Shown piece by piece: positions 26,810 through 37,128 of a DNA stretch of 64,000 bases (positions are counted from its first letter, which is position 1; the number at the start of each line of letters is the position of its first letter). This DNA is from Parabacteroides distasonis (lineage in GTDB: Bacteria; Bacteroidota; Bacteroidia; Bacteroidales; Tannerellaceae): contig JAFBIR010000005.1 in NCBI GenBank assembly GCA_021531385.1, forward strand, positions 124,001 to 188,000. The letters are read 5' to 3'. The position numbers and the translations under genes were made by a program. Under the pieces are notes generated by a model. It did no database searches, was not told the DNA's origin, and worked only from the letters and a program-made list of their open reading frames with translations.

Positions 26810-28110
26810 ATGAAAGGAAAGGAGATTGGGGCGATAGCCTTTGCAGTGGCCAGCTTATTGGTCGGATGTGCGCAGAAGCCGCAGGGCTATGCGGAGAAGA
26901 TTTTGAATAATCCGTTGATGAATCAGGTCGATTCGATGGCACGGGCGGTGGTGGCGACCGGCTTTAACGCAGGCGATGGCTATGGGGAGGTATGGATCCG
27001 CGACTACAATACCTTTATCGAGCTCTCGATGGAGGTGCTTCCCGATGAGCAGGTGCGTCATAACCTGAATGTCTTCTGGGGGTTCCAAGGCGAGAACGGC
27101 GACATCGTGGATGGTTTTATCGACATCAAGAAGGCAGATCTGGGTGGTGGAGGCACAAATATCGCCTCTCACAGTTGGAGCCTAACTATGCCGCACATAA
27201 GAACACGGTGGAGACCGACCATGAGACCTCGTTGATCCAGGCGATTTACAAGTATGTGAAGAAGAGTGGCAACAGCGACTACCTGCAGACCGAGATCGGC
27301 GGCATGAAGGTGATCGGTCGCATGGAGTGGGCACTCCGTTTCCTTTTCGAGGAGAAGATGGACAAGGCACATGGCTTGATCATTGGCGCTACCACCGCCG
27401 ACTGGGGCGACGTGCAGCCGGAGCATATCTGGGGTGTGGAGATCGACGAGAATACGCACTATGCCATTGATATTTATGACAATGCGATGTTAGTCATTGC
27501 CTTGAATAACTTCATCGAGCTGACCGACGATGCGGCTAAGAAGGCTCATTGGAGCGCCGCTTGCAACACGTTGAAGCAAAACATCCGTCAGCATCTGTGG
27601 GACGCGGAGCGACATAAGTTCATCCCGCATATCTACCTGAAAGATTCTCCCTTCCCCGCGAAGTTCGATGAGAACCAGATCTATTATCATGGAGGTACGG
27701 CGGTGGCTATCCAAGCCGGTTTGCTGAGCGAGGAGGAGATTCGTGAGGCCAATCAGCGCATGTTGGAGAACATGAAGCGTGCGGATGCGCAAACCATCGG
27801 CTTGACGCTTTATCCCACCTATCCGGCCGGCTATTTCAAGGGTGTGGGCATGTATCCCTACGGCTATCAGAACGGCGGTGACTGGACCTGGTTTGGCGCA
27901 CGTATGATCCATGCGTTGACCGAGAATGGCATGATCGCCGAGGCCTATGAGGAGTTGCAACCGATGTTGGCGCGAGTGGTGGAGAACAATGGCTTCAATG
28001 AGTGGTACACTCCAGCGGGTGAGCCGATGGGTTCAGGCACTTTCCGTGGCGAGGCAGGTGTCCTCTATAAAGCCAATGCGCTGCTGCGTGCTTGGGCGGA
28101 AGCGCAATAA
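26810..28110 (+). pseudogene. Frameshifted (alpha/alpha)6 glycosidase-like lipoprotein
   Basis: The first frame encodes a lipoprotein signal (lipobox LVGC) followed by GDGYGEVWIRDYNTFIEL and GENGDIVDGF. After about 27150 the homologous protein continues in another frame: QLEPNYAAHKNTVETDHETS, GATTADWGDVQPEH, DENTHYAIDIYDNAM, ending GTFRGEAGVLYKANALLRAW. A single missing base near 27148-27158 would join them into about 433 aa. The pattern resembles MGH1-type or amylo-alpha-1,6-glucosidase-like six-hairpin glycosidases. A shortened copy of this gene is at 58667. The promoter-like TACTTTCG is near 26772. Either a recent pseudogene or a sequencing or assembly error. Confidence 0.8.
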
Positions 28111-28137
28111 AAAGTGCGTATAAGCGACTTGGCCGGG

Positions 28138-28629
28138 TTATGTTGCATCGTCTGACGACGATAGGAAGCACAGACGCGAAACAAAAATGCCGACAAGTGC
28201 CCCCATTACTATAAAGAGAATGATGAGTATGGTCATGAAGGCATTGTATGCAAGGAGATTGAGGTAGTGTGCGGAGGGCATGCCATGCGCATCAAGCTGT
28301 AGGTAGTTGATGAGCGCCTGGATCGTTCCGTAGGCATACATACCGGGTATCATAGGTAGCAAGGCGGGAAATGCCAGAACCTCGTAGGGGCAGCGATAGT
28401 GGCGTGAGACAAGCAATGAGGTAATGCCTATGCAAACGCTTCCTGCGAATCCGGCAAAGATGATGTTGAGATGAAAGGAGCTCATCAAGGCTAAGCGGAT
28501 TGCATGTCCTATGGCGGCTATGATGCCGCAGCTTGGGAGCAGGCTACGTGGAGTGTTGCTGATACTGCCGAAACCTATTGCCGCCATACAGGCAAAGAGT
28601 CCGTCGGTAAATAGTGTGTTCATATCCAT
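28138..28629 (-). CDS. Threonine/serine exporter family, C-terminal half (ThrE_2 type)
   Basis: About 163 aa of mostly membrane segments (FACMAAIGFGSISNTPRSLL, NIIFAGFAGSVCIGITSLLV, ALLPMIPGMYAYGTIQ, MTILIILFIVMGALVGIFVS). The PMIPG motif is typical of the DUF3815/ThrE_2 half of split threonine/serine exporters. I chose ATG 28629; its start overlaps the end of the ThrE_1 gene by about 10 bp. The two halves would assemble in the inner membrane into one transporter. Confidence 0.85.
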   Translation of the reverse strand: MDMNTLFTDGLFACMAAIGFGSISNTPRSLLPSCGIIAAIGHAIRLALMSSFHLNIIFAGFAGSVCIGITSLLVSRHYRCPYEVLAFPALLPMIPGMYAYGTIQALINYLQLDAHGMPSAHYLNLLAYNAFMTILIILFIVMGALVGIFVSRLCFLSSSDDAT

Positions 28630-29387
28630 TGTATATCTAAAGTTACTAAAGCAAGACAGAGGCCCAACGACAGACAGATGGTGGTGATTACTGCGTCTGT
28701 CAGTCGGCTTTGCGATACCACGTAGTGGCCATTGGCCATGTCGCTTACTGCGTTGATGAATCTTATTCCAGGCACAAGCCATAATACAGAGGTTCCCAAG
28801 GCCGTCTCGGGCGTGGAACCTAAACCAGCTATGAAACAGGACGATCCCACCATGGCTGATATATAAGACGAGACAATGGTGGCAAATCGTACATCCCAAT
28901 GCCATTCGGTCATGTAGTTCTTATAGGCATTGCCTACGAATGTGGCAACGAACACAACAACCATCGCATACATATCTCCACCGAAAAGACGGCAGAAAGA
29001 GAGATTTGCCAGCGCCGTCAGCAGCATGACTATCCTCTTATCCAGCCTTGGACATGAGACGATAGCCCTCATCTGCTCACAGGCGTTTTCAATAGGTAAG
29101 TTGTCGAATGACAGACGGCTCAACGAAGTGACAGTCTGCAGGTTAATGCCGTTCTTGTGTGTGTAGCCAACAAGACTGTAGTTGTGACAGTGGCTGAGGT
29201 CCCAAACGGTCAGTAGGATGCGTGAAGGAAGCAGTGATAGCTCAGAAACCACGTCGTAACGCCTGGAAATGCGTTCCACACAGCGTTCAATACGCGAGGT
29301 TGTGGCACCGGCGGATAGCATCGCCGTGGCGTATTCCTCAATAAACTGGCATACACGCTTTATTCGCTCATGTTCGTCTGCTTGCAT
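28620..29387 (-). CDS. Threonine/serine exporter family, N-terminal half (ThrE_1 type)
   Basis: About 255 aa from the start MQADEHERIK. The soluble N-terminal part (CQFIEEYATAMLSAGATTSRIERCVERI) contains the conserved sag-type ThrE motif, followed by five or so membrane helices with WLVPGIRFINAVSDM. A purine-rich AAAGGTGACC precedes this ATG; an alternative ATG at 29414 would overlap the upstream small gene by 11 bp. Substrate (Thr/Ser or other small metabolites such as dicarboxylates) cannot be told from sequence. Confidence 0.87.
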   Translation of the reverse strand: MQADEHERIKRVCQFIEEYATAMLSAGATTSRIERCVERISRRYDVVSELSLLPSRILLTVWDLSHCHNYSLVGYTHKNGINLQTVTSLSRLSFDNLPIENACEQMRAIVSCPRLDKRIVMLLTALANLSFCRLFGGDMYAMVVVFVATFVGNAYKNYMTEWHWDVRFATIVSSYISAMVGSSCFIAGLGSTPETALGTSVLWLVPGIRFINAVSDMANGHYVVSQSRLTDAVITTICLSLGLCLALVTLDIQWI

Positions 29388-29403
29388 GAGAAATAGGTCA
29401 CCT

Positions 29404-29610
29404 TTAGTCTTCATCCTCGTCTTCGTAATCAAATACGTTCATGTCGCCATACGATAGGATGTGCCATCGTTTGTTTAGTTTCCTTGCCTTGATGAACAAC
29501 TTGATGATGGGCTTCAACAGTAGGACACCCCATACAAGCACCCAGACGATCCATGCGCTTTGGCTTGCGGTTGATTCGTTAATGATGTATTCCATATGCT
29601 TTCTGATCAT
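29404..29610 (-). CDS. Small single-span membrane protein linked to ThrE
   Basis: 68 aa with one hydrophobic helix (AWIVWVLVWGVLLLKPIIKLF), a basic stretch (KARKLNKR) and a very acidic C-terminus (YEDEDED). It is directly upstream of and close to the exporter genes on the same strand, so it is probably co-transcribed. No family recognised; a small accessory subunit is conceivable. Confidence 0.55.
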   Translation of the reverse strand: MIRKHMEYIINESTASQSAWIVWVLVWGVLLLKPIIKLFIKARKLNKRWHILSYGDMNVFDYEDEDED

Positions 29611-29810
29611 TTAATTTTTTCGACCGCGAAACTACAGCCACGCTCGAAAGCCAGAAAGGTTTGCTTATGGTTTGTTTCAATAACAGCTATCTATTAGACT
29701 TAATAATCGTTATCTATATTTGCTATCGAAAATTATAATAGCCATTCATTGCACGAGCGATGAACCTGTTGTACTTTCGCACTCGATCAGCATAAATAGT
29801 GAAAAGAAAA

Positions 29811-30716
29811 ATGGAATTAAGACAATTGAGATATTTTGCGAGCGTTGCTGAGACGAAGAGTTTCAGCGAAGCCTCACGGGTACTAAACGTCACGCAAAGC
29901 ACGCTTTCGCAACAGATCAAGCAACTTGAAGATGAATTGGGAGTGACGCTGTTCGAACGTTCTTCCCACCACGTTGGTCTAACCGATGTCGGTGAGGTAT
30001 TCCTGCCAGAGGCAAAACAAACCCTGCGGTCCGCTGAAGTATGTATAGAACGGATGAACGATATAAGAGATATGAAGGCTGGCTGCCTGAACATCGGATC
30101 CACCTTCTCGTTCATCCCACTGCTAAAAGACACGGTGCTGCTCTTTATGAAACAGTATCCTGATATCAAACTCAACATTCATTGCCACGACATGGAAACG
30201 CTGATGCGGATGGTGAAAGAAAGGGAACTGGATGTAGCGTTGAGTTATAAGCCTACCATTGTCTGTCATGAGATAGAGTCTCACATATTATTTGACAACC
30301 GGCTGGCTGTCGTCGTGTCGGAACGCCATCCACTCGCCGATGCGGAAAAGGTATGTTGTGCTGATCTTAAGCGCTACCCTTTTGTCATGCCAGCCAAGGG
30401 TCTCCAAGCACGCAACACCTTCGACCTCATAACAAGAGGGACCGGTATTCATTTCAACATAAGGTTGGAGATCAACGAGGTGAACGTCATTATAGATTTG
30501 GTAAGGTCATCCCAATTCTTGGTGACTGTGATCAGTCAAGCTGCCGTAAGCCATATCCCCGGTATCAAGGTCATCACGCTTGACCAGCAGAACACAGATA
30601 TGGAAGGCTCGTTCCATATCCTCAGAGACAGCTATATTAAGCGTAGCACCAAGGAGTTTCTAAAGATGCTGTGCGAGAACAAGTCATACAATATGGCATT
30701 GCTCGATTTTCTATAG
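29811..30716 (+). CDS. LysR-family transcriptional regulator
   Basis: About 301 aa. The winged helix-turn-helix is at the N-terminus (ELRQLRYFASVAETKSFSEASRVLNVTQSTLSQQIKQLEDELG), and the rest is a type 2 periplasmic-binding effector domain. The start MELRQLRYF fits the family; a GTG 12 nt earlier is less likely. A promoter-like TACTTTCG lies about 40 nt upstream. It is divergent from the 68-aa/ThrE operon with about 200 nt between, the usual arrangement for a LysR regulator controlling its neighbour and itself. Effector unknown. Confidence 0.92.
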   Translation: MELRQLRYFASVAETKSFSEASRVLNVTQSTLSQQIKQLEDELGVTLFERSSHHVGLTDVGEVFLPEAKQTLRSAEVCIERMNDIRDMKAGCLNIGSTFSFIPLLKDTVLLFMKQYPDIKLNIHCHDMETLMRMVKERELDVALSYKPTIVCHEIESHILFDNRLAVVVSERHPLADAEKVCCADLKRYPFVMPAKGLQARNTFDLITRGTGIHFNIRLEINEVNVIIDLVRSSQFLVTVISQAAVSHIPGIKVITLDQQNTDMEGSFHILRDSYIKRSTKEFLKMLCENKSYNMALLDFL

Positions 30717-30772
30717 GAACAGCGGATGCTCACGGCTGCCTCTAATCACACTTGAGCCAAGTGCGGGGTGAC

Positions 30773-31381
30773 TTAACCGTTACAATGAGCTATTTTGAGG
30801 CATTGCCAGAGTGATCGGAGATAGCTATCGACCGCAGGATCGTCGATGCGGTTCCAAATGTCACCGAGAAAGGCGGCACCGCCGAAACGCCATTGGTGGA
30901 GTAGGGGGATGTGGGTGGCTGTGATGCCTCCTAAAGCCATGACCTGCTGGTCGATGATGCCTTGCTGGGCCGCCTCTCGAAGGGTCTCCTCGGGAAAGGC
31001 AGCGGCATAGCCAGCCTTGGAGATGCTGTTGAAGATGGGACTGAGAAAGAGGTAATCCCGATGGGGTTTCTGCTCCGTAACTTCCTGTAAACTGTGGCAG
31101 GAGGCGGAGCAGGCACCTTGCCATGTGGCGGGTGGGACCGGATTCCGTCGATTGAGGTGCACGCCATGCAGGGCGAAACGTGCCGTCAGCTGAAAATGAT
31201 CGTGCAAGACGATACGGCTGTGCCATTGCTCCGGGATGGCTTCGAGCAGGTGGGCGTAGGTCGCCTCATCCGCCTCGGGTTTTCGGAGGTGGAGCAGATC
31301 CACTCCGTGATCAAACAGCCGTTCGATAAAAGAAACCTCCCCCGACAATGCGTCAGGAGAGGTGATGACTATCCATTTCAT
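30773..31381 (-). CDS. ThiE/TenI-like thiamine phosphate synthase family protein
   Basis: 202 aa with the TIM-barrel pattern of thiamine phosphate synthase and TenI: LLHLRKP near residue 30, VLHDHFQLTARFALHGVHLN, LSPIFNSISKAGY and MALGGITATHIPLL. A full ThiE is encoded in the same operon at 32999, so this second copy is more likely a TenI-type aminase/isomerase or an accessory of thiazole synthesis (inference). It is the last gene of the thi operon, 12 nt after thiC. Confidence 0.85.
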   Translation of the reverse strand: MKWIVITSPDALSGEVSFIERLFDHGVDLLHLRKPEADEATYAHLLEAIPEQWHSRIVLHDHFQLTARFALHGVHLNRRNPVPPATWQGACSASCHSLQEVTEQKPHRDYLFLSPIFNSISKAGYAAAFPEETLREAAQQGIIDQQVMALGGITATHIPLLHQWRFGGAAFLGDIWNRIDDPAVDSYLRSLWQCLKIAHCNG

Positions 31382-31393
31382 AAATAATCCTGC

Positions 31394-32998
<1,605 letters not shown>

Positions 32999-33649
32999 CT
33001 ATTTTGTATTGGATTTATCTTTCAATTTTCTTGCTTTATTCTCTGCGCGAATGAACTTGCGCATCATGACCTCCGGCTTCTTGGCCTCCAAGATGGCACC
33101 ACTGATGGCGATGCCACTCACGCCCAGATCGATCAGGTCGGGCACATCCTCCACCGTGATGCCTCCGATGGCGATCAAGGGCAGGTCGATCTGCTGCTGC
33201 CGCATCTGTTCGATAATGGCAGCGTACCCCTCCAACCCTAAGAGCGGGGAGAGGTTCTTCTTGGTGGTCGTGAACCGGAAGGGGCCACAGCCGATGTAGT
33301 TCGCCCCCTGTTGGGCCAATCGCTTCACATCCTCGAAGGTGTTGGCGGTACCGCCGATGATTTTGTCAGGTCCCAAGAGCTTGCGGGCCTCATCCACCGG
33401 CATATCTTGCTTGCCTAAGTGCACACCGTCCGCCCCGATGACAGGCACCATGCGCACCACATCGTCGAGGATCAACGTGGCTTCGTATTGGTCACACAAG
33501 GCACGTAACGTTTTACCGACCATATAGATCTCGGCATCGTCTGCCCCCTTGAGGCGCAGTTGCACCCAGCGGCAGCCTGCCTCCAAGACATATTCGGTTT
33601 GCTCCGTGAGGGAAATGTTGTCGTGATAATTGGTGATAAATTGAATCAT
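32999..33649 (-). CDS. thiE: Thiamine phosphate synthase
   Basis: 216 aa, condensing HMP-PP and thiazole phosphate into thiamine phosphate. The motifs are VQLRLKG near residue 31, LILDDV, GADGVHLGKQDMP, GGTANTFEDV, YIGCGPFRFT.TK and LIAIGGI. It overlaps the thiD stop by 4 bp (translational coupling) and is followed 3 nt later by thiC. Confidence 0.95.
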   Translation of the reverse strand: MIQFITNYHDNISLTEQTEYVLEAGCRWVQLRLKGADDAEIYMVGKTLRALCDQYEATLILDDVVRMVPVIGADGVHLGKQDMPVDEARKLLGPDKIIGGTANTFEDVKRLAQQGANYIGCGPFRFTTTKKNLSPLLGLEGYAAIIEQMRQQQIDLPLIAIGGITVEDVPDLIDLGVSGIAISGAILEAKKPEVMMRKFIRAENKARKLKDKSNTK

Positions 33650-34464
33650 GGCTGTATCTGAAGAGACTGAGGTTGATAAAAATGGTTGACGGGTCCATGT
33701 CCATGACCAATGGTGACATCCGCTCCTTGCCGAAGGGCCTCGGTCAGGTATTCCTTGGCCTGTCGGATGGCCTCGATGAGTGAATCTCCCAGTGCTAAGC
33801 GAGCCGTGATGGCCGAGGAGAGGGTACAGCCTGTGCCATGCGTGTTGCGTGTATCGACACTGGCCGCTTGGTAGTTGGCGATGTTGCCTTCCGCTGTGAA
33901 GAGCCGATCCGCTTTGGTAGCCTCCTTTAGATGTCCTCCCTTGATCAACACGGCTTGGCAGCCTTTGGCCAAGATCGCTTGTGCGGCCGCTTCCATCGCC
34001 TCGGGAGCGTCAATCGCCTTGCCAGCGAGCAACTCCGCCTCAGGCACATTGGGTGTCAGCAGGGTCGCCATCGGCAGCAGCTCCTGCTCGAAACAGGCCA
34101 AGGCATCGGGTTGCATCAGTCGTGAGCCGCTGGTTGCCACCATCACGGGATCGATAATGAGTCGAGCCGGACAATAGTAATGTAGGGCCTTAGAGATTGC
34201 TAATATCGTAGCCTTGTCATTGACCATGCCTATCTTCACCGCTTTCGGCTCGATGTCTTCCATGACGGCACGGATCTGTCCCTCCACGATCGCAGGCGCT
34301 ACCGCTTGTACCGCCGTGACTCCACAGGTGTTTTGCACGGTGATGGCCGTGATAGCCGTGGCGGCATAGACACCCAGGGCGGACATGGTTTTCAAGTCCG
34401 CTTGGATACCGGCTCCTCCGCTGCAATCAGACCCGGCGATGCTCAATGCGCAAACATAGTTCAT
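33646..34464 (-). CDS. thiD: Hydroxymethylpyrimidine/phosphomethylpyrimidine kinase
   Basis: 272-aa ribokinase-fold enzyme phosphorylating HMP and HMP-P. It has the start motif AGSDCSGGAGIQADLKTMSA, VMVATSGSRLM, and the catalytic GTGCTLSSAI with the preceding NTH. It is the first gene after the TPP riboswitch and overlaps thiE. The window holds no thiS, thiG, thiF or thiH, so the thiazole branch must be elsewhere, or thiazole is salvaged. Confidence 0.96.
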   Translation of the reverse strand: MNYVCALSIAGSDCSGGAGIQADLKTMSALGVYAATAITAITVQNTCGVTAVQAVAPAIVEGQIRAVMEDIEPKAVKIGMVNDKATILAISKALHYYCPARLIIDPVMVATSGSRLMQPDALACFEQELLPMATLLTPNVPEAELLAGKAIDAPEAMEAAAQAILAKGCQAVLIKGGHLKEATKADRLFTAEGNIANYQAASVDTRNTHGTGCTLSSAITARLALGDSLIEAIRQAKEYLTEALRQGADVTIGHGHGPVNHFYQPQSLQIQP

Positions 34465-34527
34465 CTGTTCTACTTTTTACAATTAATCAATAAAGATAGG
34501 ATAGGGGGAGAAGTCGTTCTGTTCACG

Positions 34528-34613
34528 TCGCTGTTCCCTTCGTCGGCATAATCCGCATCAGGTTCAATGGGTATGATCTCAGCAGCTGTCAATCGGACTG
34601 CACCCCCGCATCG
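34528..34613 (-). ncRNA. TPP riboswitch (THI element)
   Basis: On the minus strand the conserved THI-box core is intact: GGGGGTGC at the 5' side, then CTGAGATCATACCC, GAACCTGATGCGGATTATGC and CGAAGGGAA. These are the pyrimidine-sensor and pyrophosphate-sensor helices. It begins about 150 nt upstream of thiD and is preceded by a promoter, so it controls the thiD-thiE-thiC-tenI operon in response to thiamine pyrophosphate. The region between it and thiD has no strong U-run terminator that I can see, so control may be at translation. Confidence 0.95.
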
Positions 34614-34631
34614 TCTTTATTAAGAAAGGAG

Positions 34632-34639
34632 CAAAGATA
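34632..34639 (-). promoter_or_regulatory. Promoter -7 element of the thi operon
   Basis: TATCTTTG on the minus strand matches TAnnTTTG. Its expected transcription start is just before the riboswitch. Confidence 0.6.
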
Positions 34640-34711
34640 GGAATATTTCTTATTTCTGCTGCCTGATGGCCGAAAATAGTGGGTTTATTTCGCTTCATCG
34701 CCGTAAAACAT

Positions 34712-34719
34712 TATCTTTG
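34712..34719 (+). promoter_or_regulatory. Promoter -7 element of the LytS/LytTR operon
   Basis: TATCTTTG matches TAnnTTTG. It lies about 28 nt before the ATG at 34747, which supports that start over the in-frame codon at 34666. Confidence 0.6.
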
Positions 34720-34746
34720 TCGGTGTCTCAAAAAACGATAAGTGGC

Positions 34747-35775
34747 ATGATGAAATGGACGAAAGACGATTGGATCTTGTTGAGTTGCCAGATAGTTAGC
34801 TGGTTGTTGCTGTGGCTGATCCCAGCGGCGATCGCCTTCCTGACGGAGTTGAGCGATGAGGCTGCGTGGGGCATCTTGAGGAGAAATGGGGAGTTTATCT
34901 TATGGTATTCCGGCTTTTATTTCCTGAACTTCTATGGGTTGATACCCTATCTGCTTTTCAGGAAGCGGATCAAATGGTTCATGCTGTGCAATGTCAGTGT
35001 ATTGGTGTTTCACTTGGTGGTGACACTCAGCCAGATGTCTGTCTATGTGTCAGAGGAGAGTTGGCGGCCCGTGCTTTACATGATCGGGTTCGGTGTGTTC
35101 TTCTCGGATGCGTTGGTGATTGCCGCTCCCGTGGCGCTTCGTTATGCCTTGCGTTGGAACGAGACCCGTCTGGCTCTGCAGGAGGAGAAACGGAAACATG
35201 CCGATGCGGAGTTAGCTTGGCTGAAGAATCAGTTGAATCCCCATTTTCTGTTTAACACGTTGAACAACATCTCCTCCTTGGTGCAGATTGATGCCGATTC
35301 GGCGCAAGAGAGCATCGGGCAGCTGAGCGACCTGTTGCGCTACGCCCTCTACGAGTCGAACCATGAGAGCGTACCGTTGGAGAATGAGGTGGAGTTCATG
35401 ACCAACTACATCGACTTGATGAAGTTGCGTTGCAATGAGTTGACCCAAGTGGATGCCTATTTCGCATTGCCCCCTCACCCTGTGCAGGTGGCTCCTTTGC
35501 TGTTTATCTCGGTGATCGAGAATGCCTTCAAGCATGGCGTGAACAGCCGGAAGCACTCTTTCGTGCGCATCTCCTTGACTTGGCAGGAGAATGACTTGGT
35601 CTTCACGGCAGAGAATAGCAACGACCCGAAGCGAGATGCCGACCGAAGCGGATCGGGCATTGGCGTGGAGAACCTGCGTCGCCGGTTGGAGCTGCTCTAT
35701 CCGCATCGCTACCGCTATGAACAGGAGCTGAGGGGAGAGACCTATTTTGTAAGAATCGTATTGAAAGAACTTTGA
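34747..35775 (+). CDS. LytS-family sensor histidine kinase
   Basis: 342 aa. Four hydrophobic helices occupy roughly residues 10-140 (ILLSCQIVSWLLLWLIPAAI and following), then a short coiled coil. The His_kinase/HATPase region carries the H-box LKNQLNPHFLFNTLNNIS and the ATP lid motifs ENAFKHGV and GSGIGVENLRRRL. It is an inner-membrane sensor of the LytS/YehU type with no recognisable extracellular ligand domain. Its cognate LytTR regulator starts 3 nt after its stop codon. Confidence 0.92.
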   Translation: MMKWTKDDWILLSCQIVSWLLLWLIPAAIAFLTELSDEAAWGILRRNGEFILWYSGFYFLNFYGLIPYLLFRKRIKWFMLCNVSVLVFHLVVTLSQMSVYVSEESWRPVLYMIGFGVFFSDALVIAAPVALRYALRWNETRLALQEEKRKHADAELAWLKNQLNPHFLFNTLNNISSLVQIDADSAQESIGQLSDLLRYALYESNHESVPLENEVEFMTNYIDLMKLRCNELTQVDAYFALPPHPVQVAPLLFISVIENAFKHGVNSRKHSFVRISLTWQENDLVFTAENSNDPKRDADRSGSGIGVENLRRRLELLYPHRYRYEQELRGETYFVRIVLKEL

Positions 35776-35778
35776 GTG

Positions 35779-36513
35779 ATGGTTGAACTGACTTGTATGA
35801 TCGTCGATGATGAGCCTTTGGCGGTGAAGATGCTGGAGAGCTTCGTGGAGCGGACACCCTATTTGCGGTTGGCAGGCTCTTATACAGACCCGGTATTGGC
35901 ACTCTCGCAGTTGCGTAGTCACCCAGTGGATTTGTTGTTCTTGGATATTCAGATGCCCGACTTGGATGGGATGAACTTATCCCGCATGGTGCCTGCGGAG
36001 ACCCGTGTGATTTTCGCTACGGCATTCAAGGAGTATGCCTTTGATAGCTATGAGGTGAATGCGCTCGACTTTCTGCTGAAGCCGATCCGTTACCACAAAT
36101 TCTTGCAGGCGGCAGAGAAGGCACGGCAATGGTTTGAGTTGCAGGAGCAGGCCAAGGAGGCACAGGGCAAGGAGCCGGAGCGGGAGAATCTCTTTATCCG
36201 GGTGGATGGCGAGTTGAAACAGATCGACTTGGGCAGCATACTCTATGTGGCTGGCTTGAAAGACTATGTGTCCATCTATATGGAGAATGAACCCAGGGGA
36301 TTGATCACCCATGTGACGATGAAGGCGATGGAAGAGATGCTGCCCGCCGGACGTTTCATGCGAGTACACCGTTCCTACATCGTAGCCTTGGATAAGATCC
36401 GCTCGGTGGATCGCAACAATTGTATCTACATCGGTAAGGAGGTAATCCACGTGACGGATGCCTACCGGGATGCGTTCACTACCTATTTAAAAGCTAATCT
36501 CCCTACCTTATGA
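35779..36513 (+). CDS. LytTR-family response regulator
   Basis: 244 aa. The receiver domain has the acidic pocket IVDDEPL, the phospho-acceptor Asp in LFLDIQMPDLDG, a Thr in ATAFKEYAFD and the Lys in LLKPIRY. The C-terminal LytTR DNA-binding domain has FIRVDGELKQIDL, YVAGLKDYVSIY and MRVHRSYIVALDKI. The ATG at 35779 was chosen over the preceding GTG. It forms a two-component pair with the upstream kinase and overlaps the next gene by 4 bp. Confidence 0.95.
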   Translation: MVELTCMIVDDEPLAVKMLESFVERTPYLRLAGSYTDPVLALSQLRSHPVDLLFLDIQMPDLDGMNLSRMVPAETRVIFATAFKEYAFDSYEVNALDFLLKPIRYHKFLQAAEKARQWFELQEQAKEAQGKEPERENLFIRVDGELKQIDLGSILYVAGLKDYVSIYMENEPRGLITHVTMKAMEEMLPAGRFMRVHRSYIVALDKIRSVDRNNCIYIGKEVIHVTDAYRDAFTTYLKANLPTL

Positions 36514-37076
36514 GATGGATAAAGTGGCCTTTCTCGTGCTGTAAAACGGCCTTTTTCTGGGGGCTTTGGCTCCTTTGTCTGACCCTCAGCTTAGAAGGCT
36601 GTGGTTCCCGCAAGACGAGTACCGTGGCGTTGCCGGCTGATTTCAAAGGGCCGAAGGAGCTGGCTCGTCTCTATGGGGTGCGCATCACGGAGTATGACAA
36701 TATCTTTCTCTACAACGAGGGGGCTCGTTGGCTCGGCGTGCCACATCGGTTGGGAGGCAGCACGAAGCGGGGTGTAGATTGCTCTGGATTCGTGGCGATC
36801 GTCTATCGGGAGGTCTATGGCAAGCAGCTCTCTCGTTCGTCCGCCGATATGTTGAAGCACGACTGTCGCAAGGTGTCACGTGACAAGCTGAAGGAGGGTG
36901 ACTTGGTCTTTTTCAAGACTACCCGTGGAGGCAAAAAGAGCGTACCGACCCATGTGGGTATCTATCTGAAGAATGGACGTTTCATCCATACGAGTACATC
37001 GAATGGCGTGGTGGTGAGTAGCCTGAGCGAGCCGTATTACACAAGAACTTGGCTGACGGGTGGTCGCGTAAAATAA
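36510..37076 (+). CDS. NlpC/P60 family peptidase lipoprotein
   Basis: 188 aa. The signal peptide has a hydrophobic core (FFWGLWLLCLTLSLEGC) with lipobox LEGC. The NlpC/P60 domain shows the catalytic Cys in GVDCSGFVAIVY, His in PTHVGIYL and a second His in FIHTSTS. It should hydrolyse peptide stems of peptidoglycan at the outer membrane. Its ATG overlaps the response-regulator stop (ATGA), so the LytS/LytTR pair and this wall hydrolase form one unit, suggesting envelope-related signalling. Confidence 0.92.
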   Translation: MRWIKWPFSCCKTAFFWGLWLLCLTLSLEGCGSRKTSTVALPADFKGPKELARLYGVRITEYDNIFLYNEGARWLGVPHRLGGSTKRGVDCSGFVAIVYREVYGKQLSRSSADMLKHDCRKVSRDKLKEGDLVFFKTTRGGKKSVPTHVGIYLKNGRFIHTSTSNGVVVSSLSEPYYTRTWLTGGRVK

Positions 37077-37083
37077 AAATCAC

Positions 37084-37091
37084 TACCTTTG
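37084..37091 (+). promoter_or_regulatory. Promoter -7 element of serS
   Basis: TACCTTTG matches TAnnTTTG, 37 nt before the serS ATG. Confidence 0.6.
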
Positions 37092-37128
37092 CGCCTCAGA
37101 AGGCAAAAATAGAAAACATAAGAGTTAT

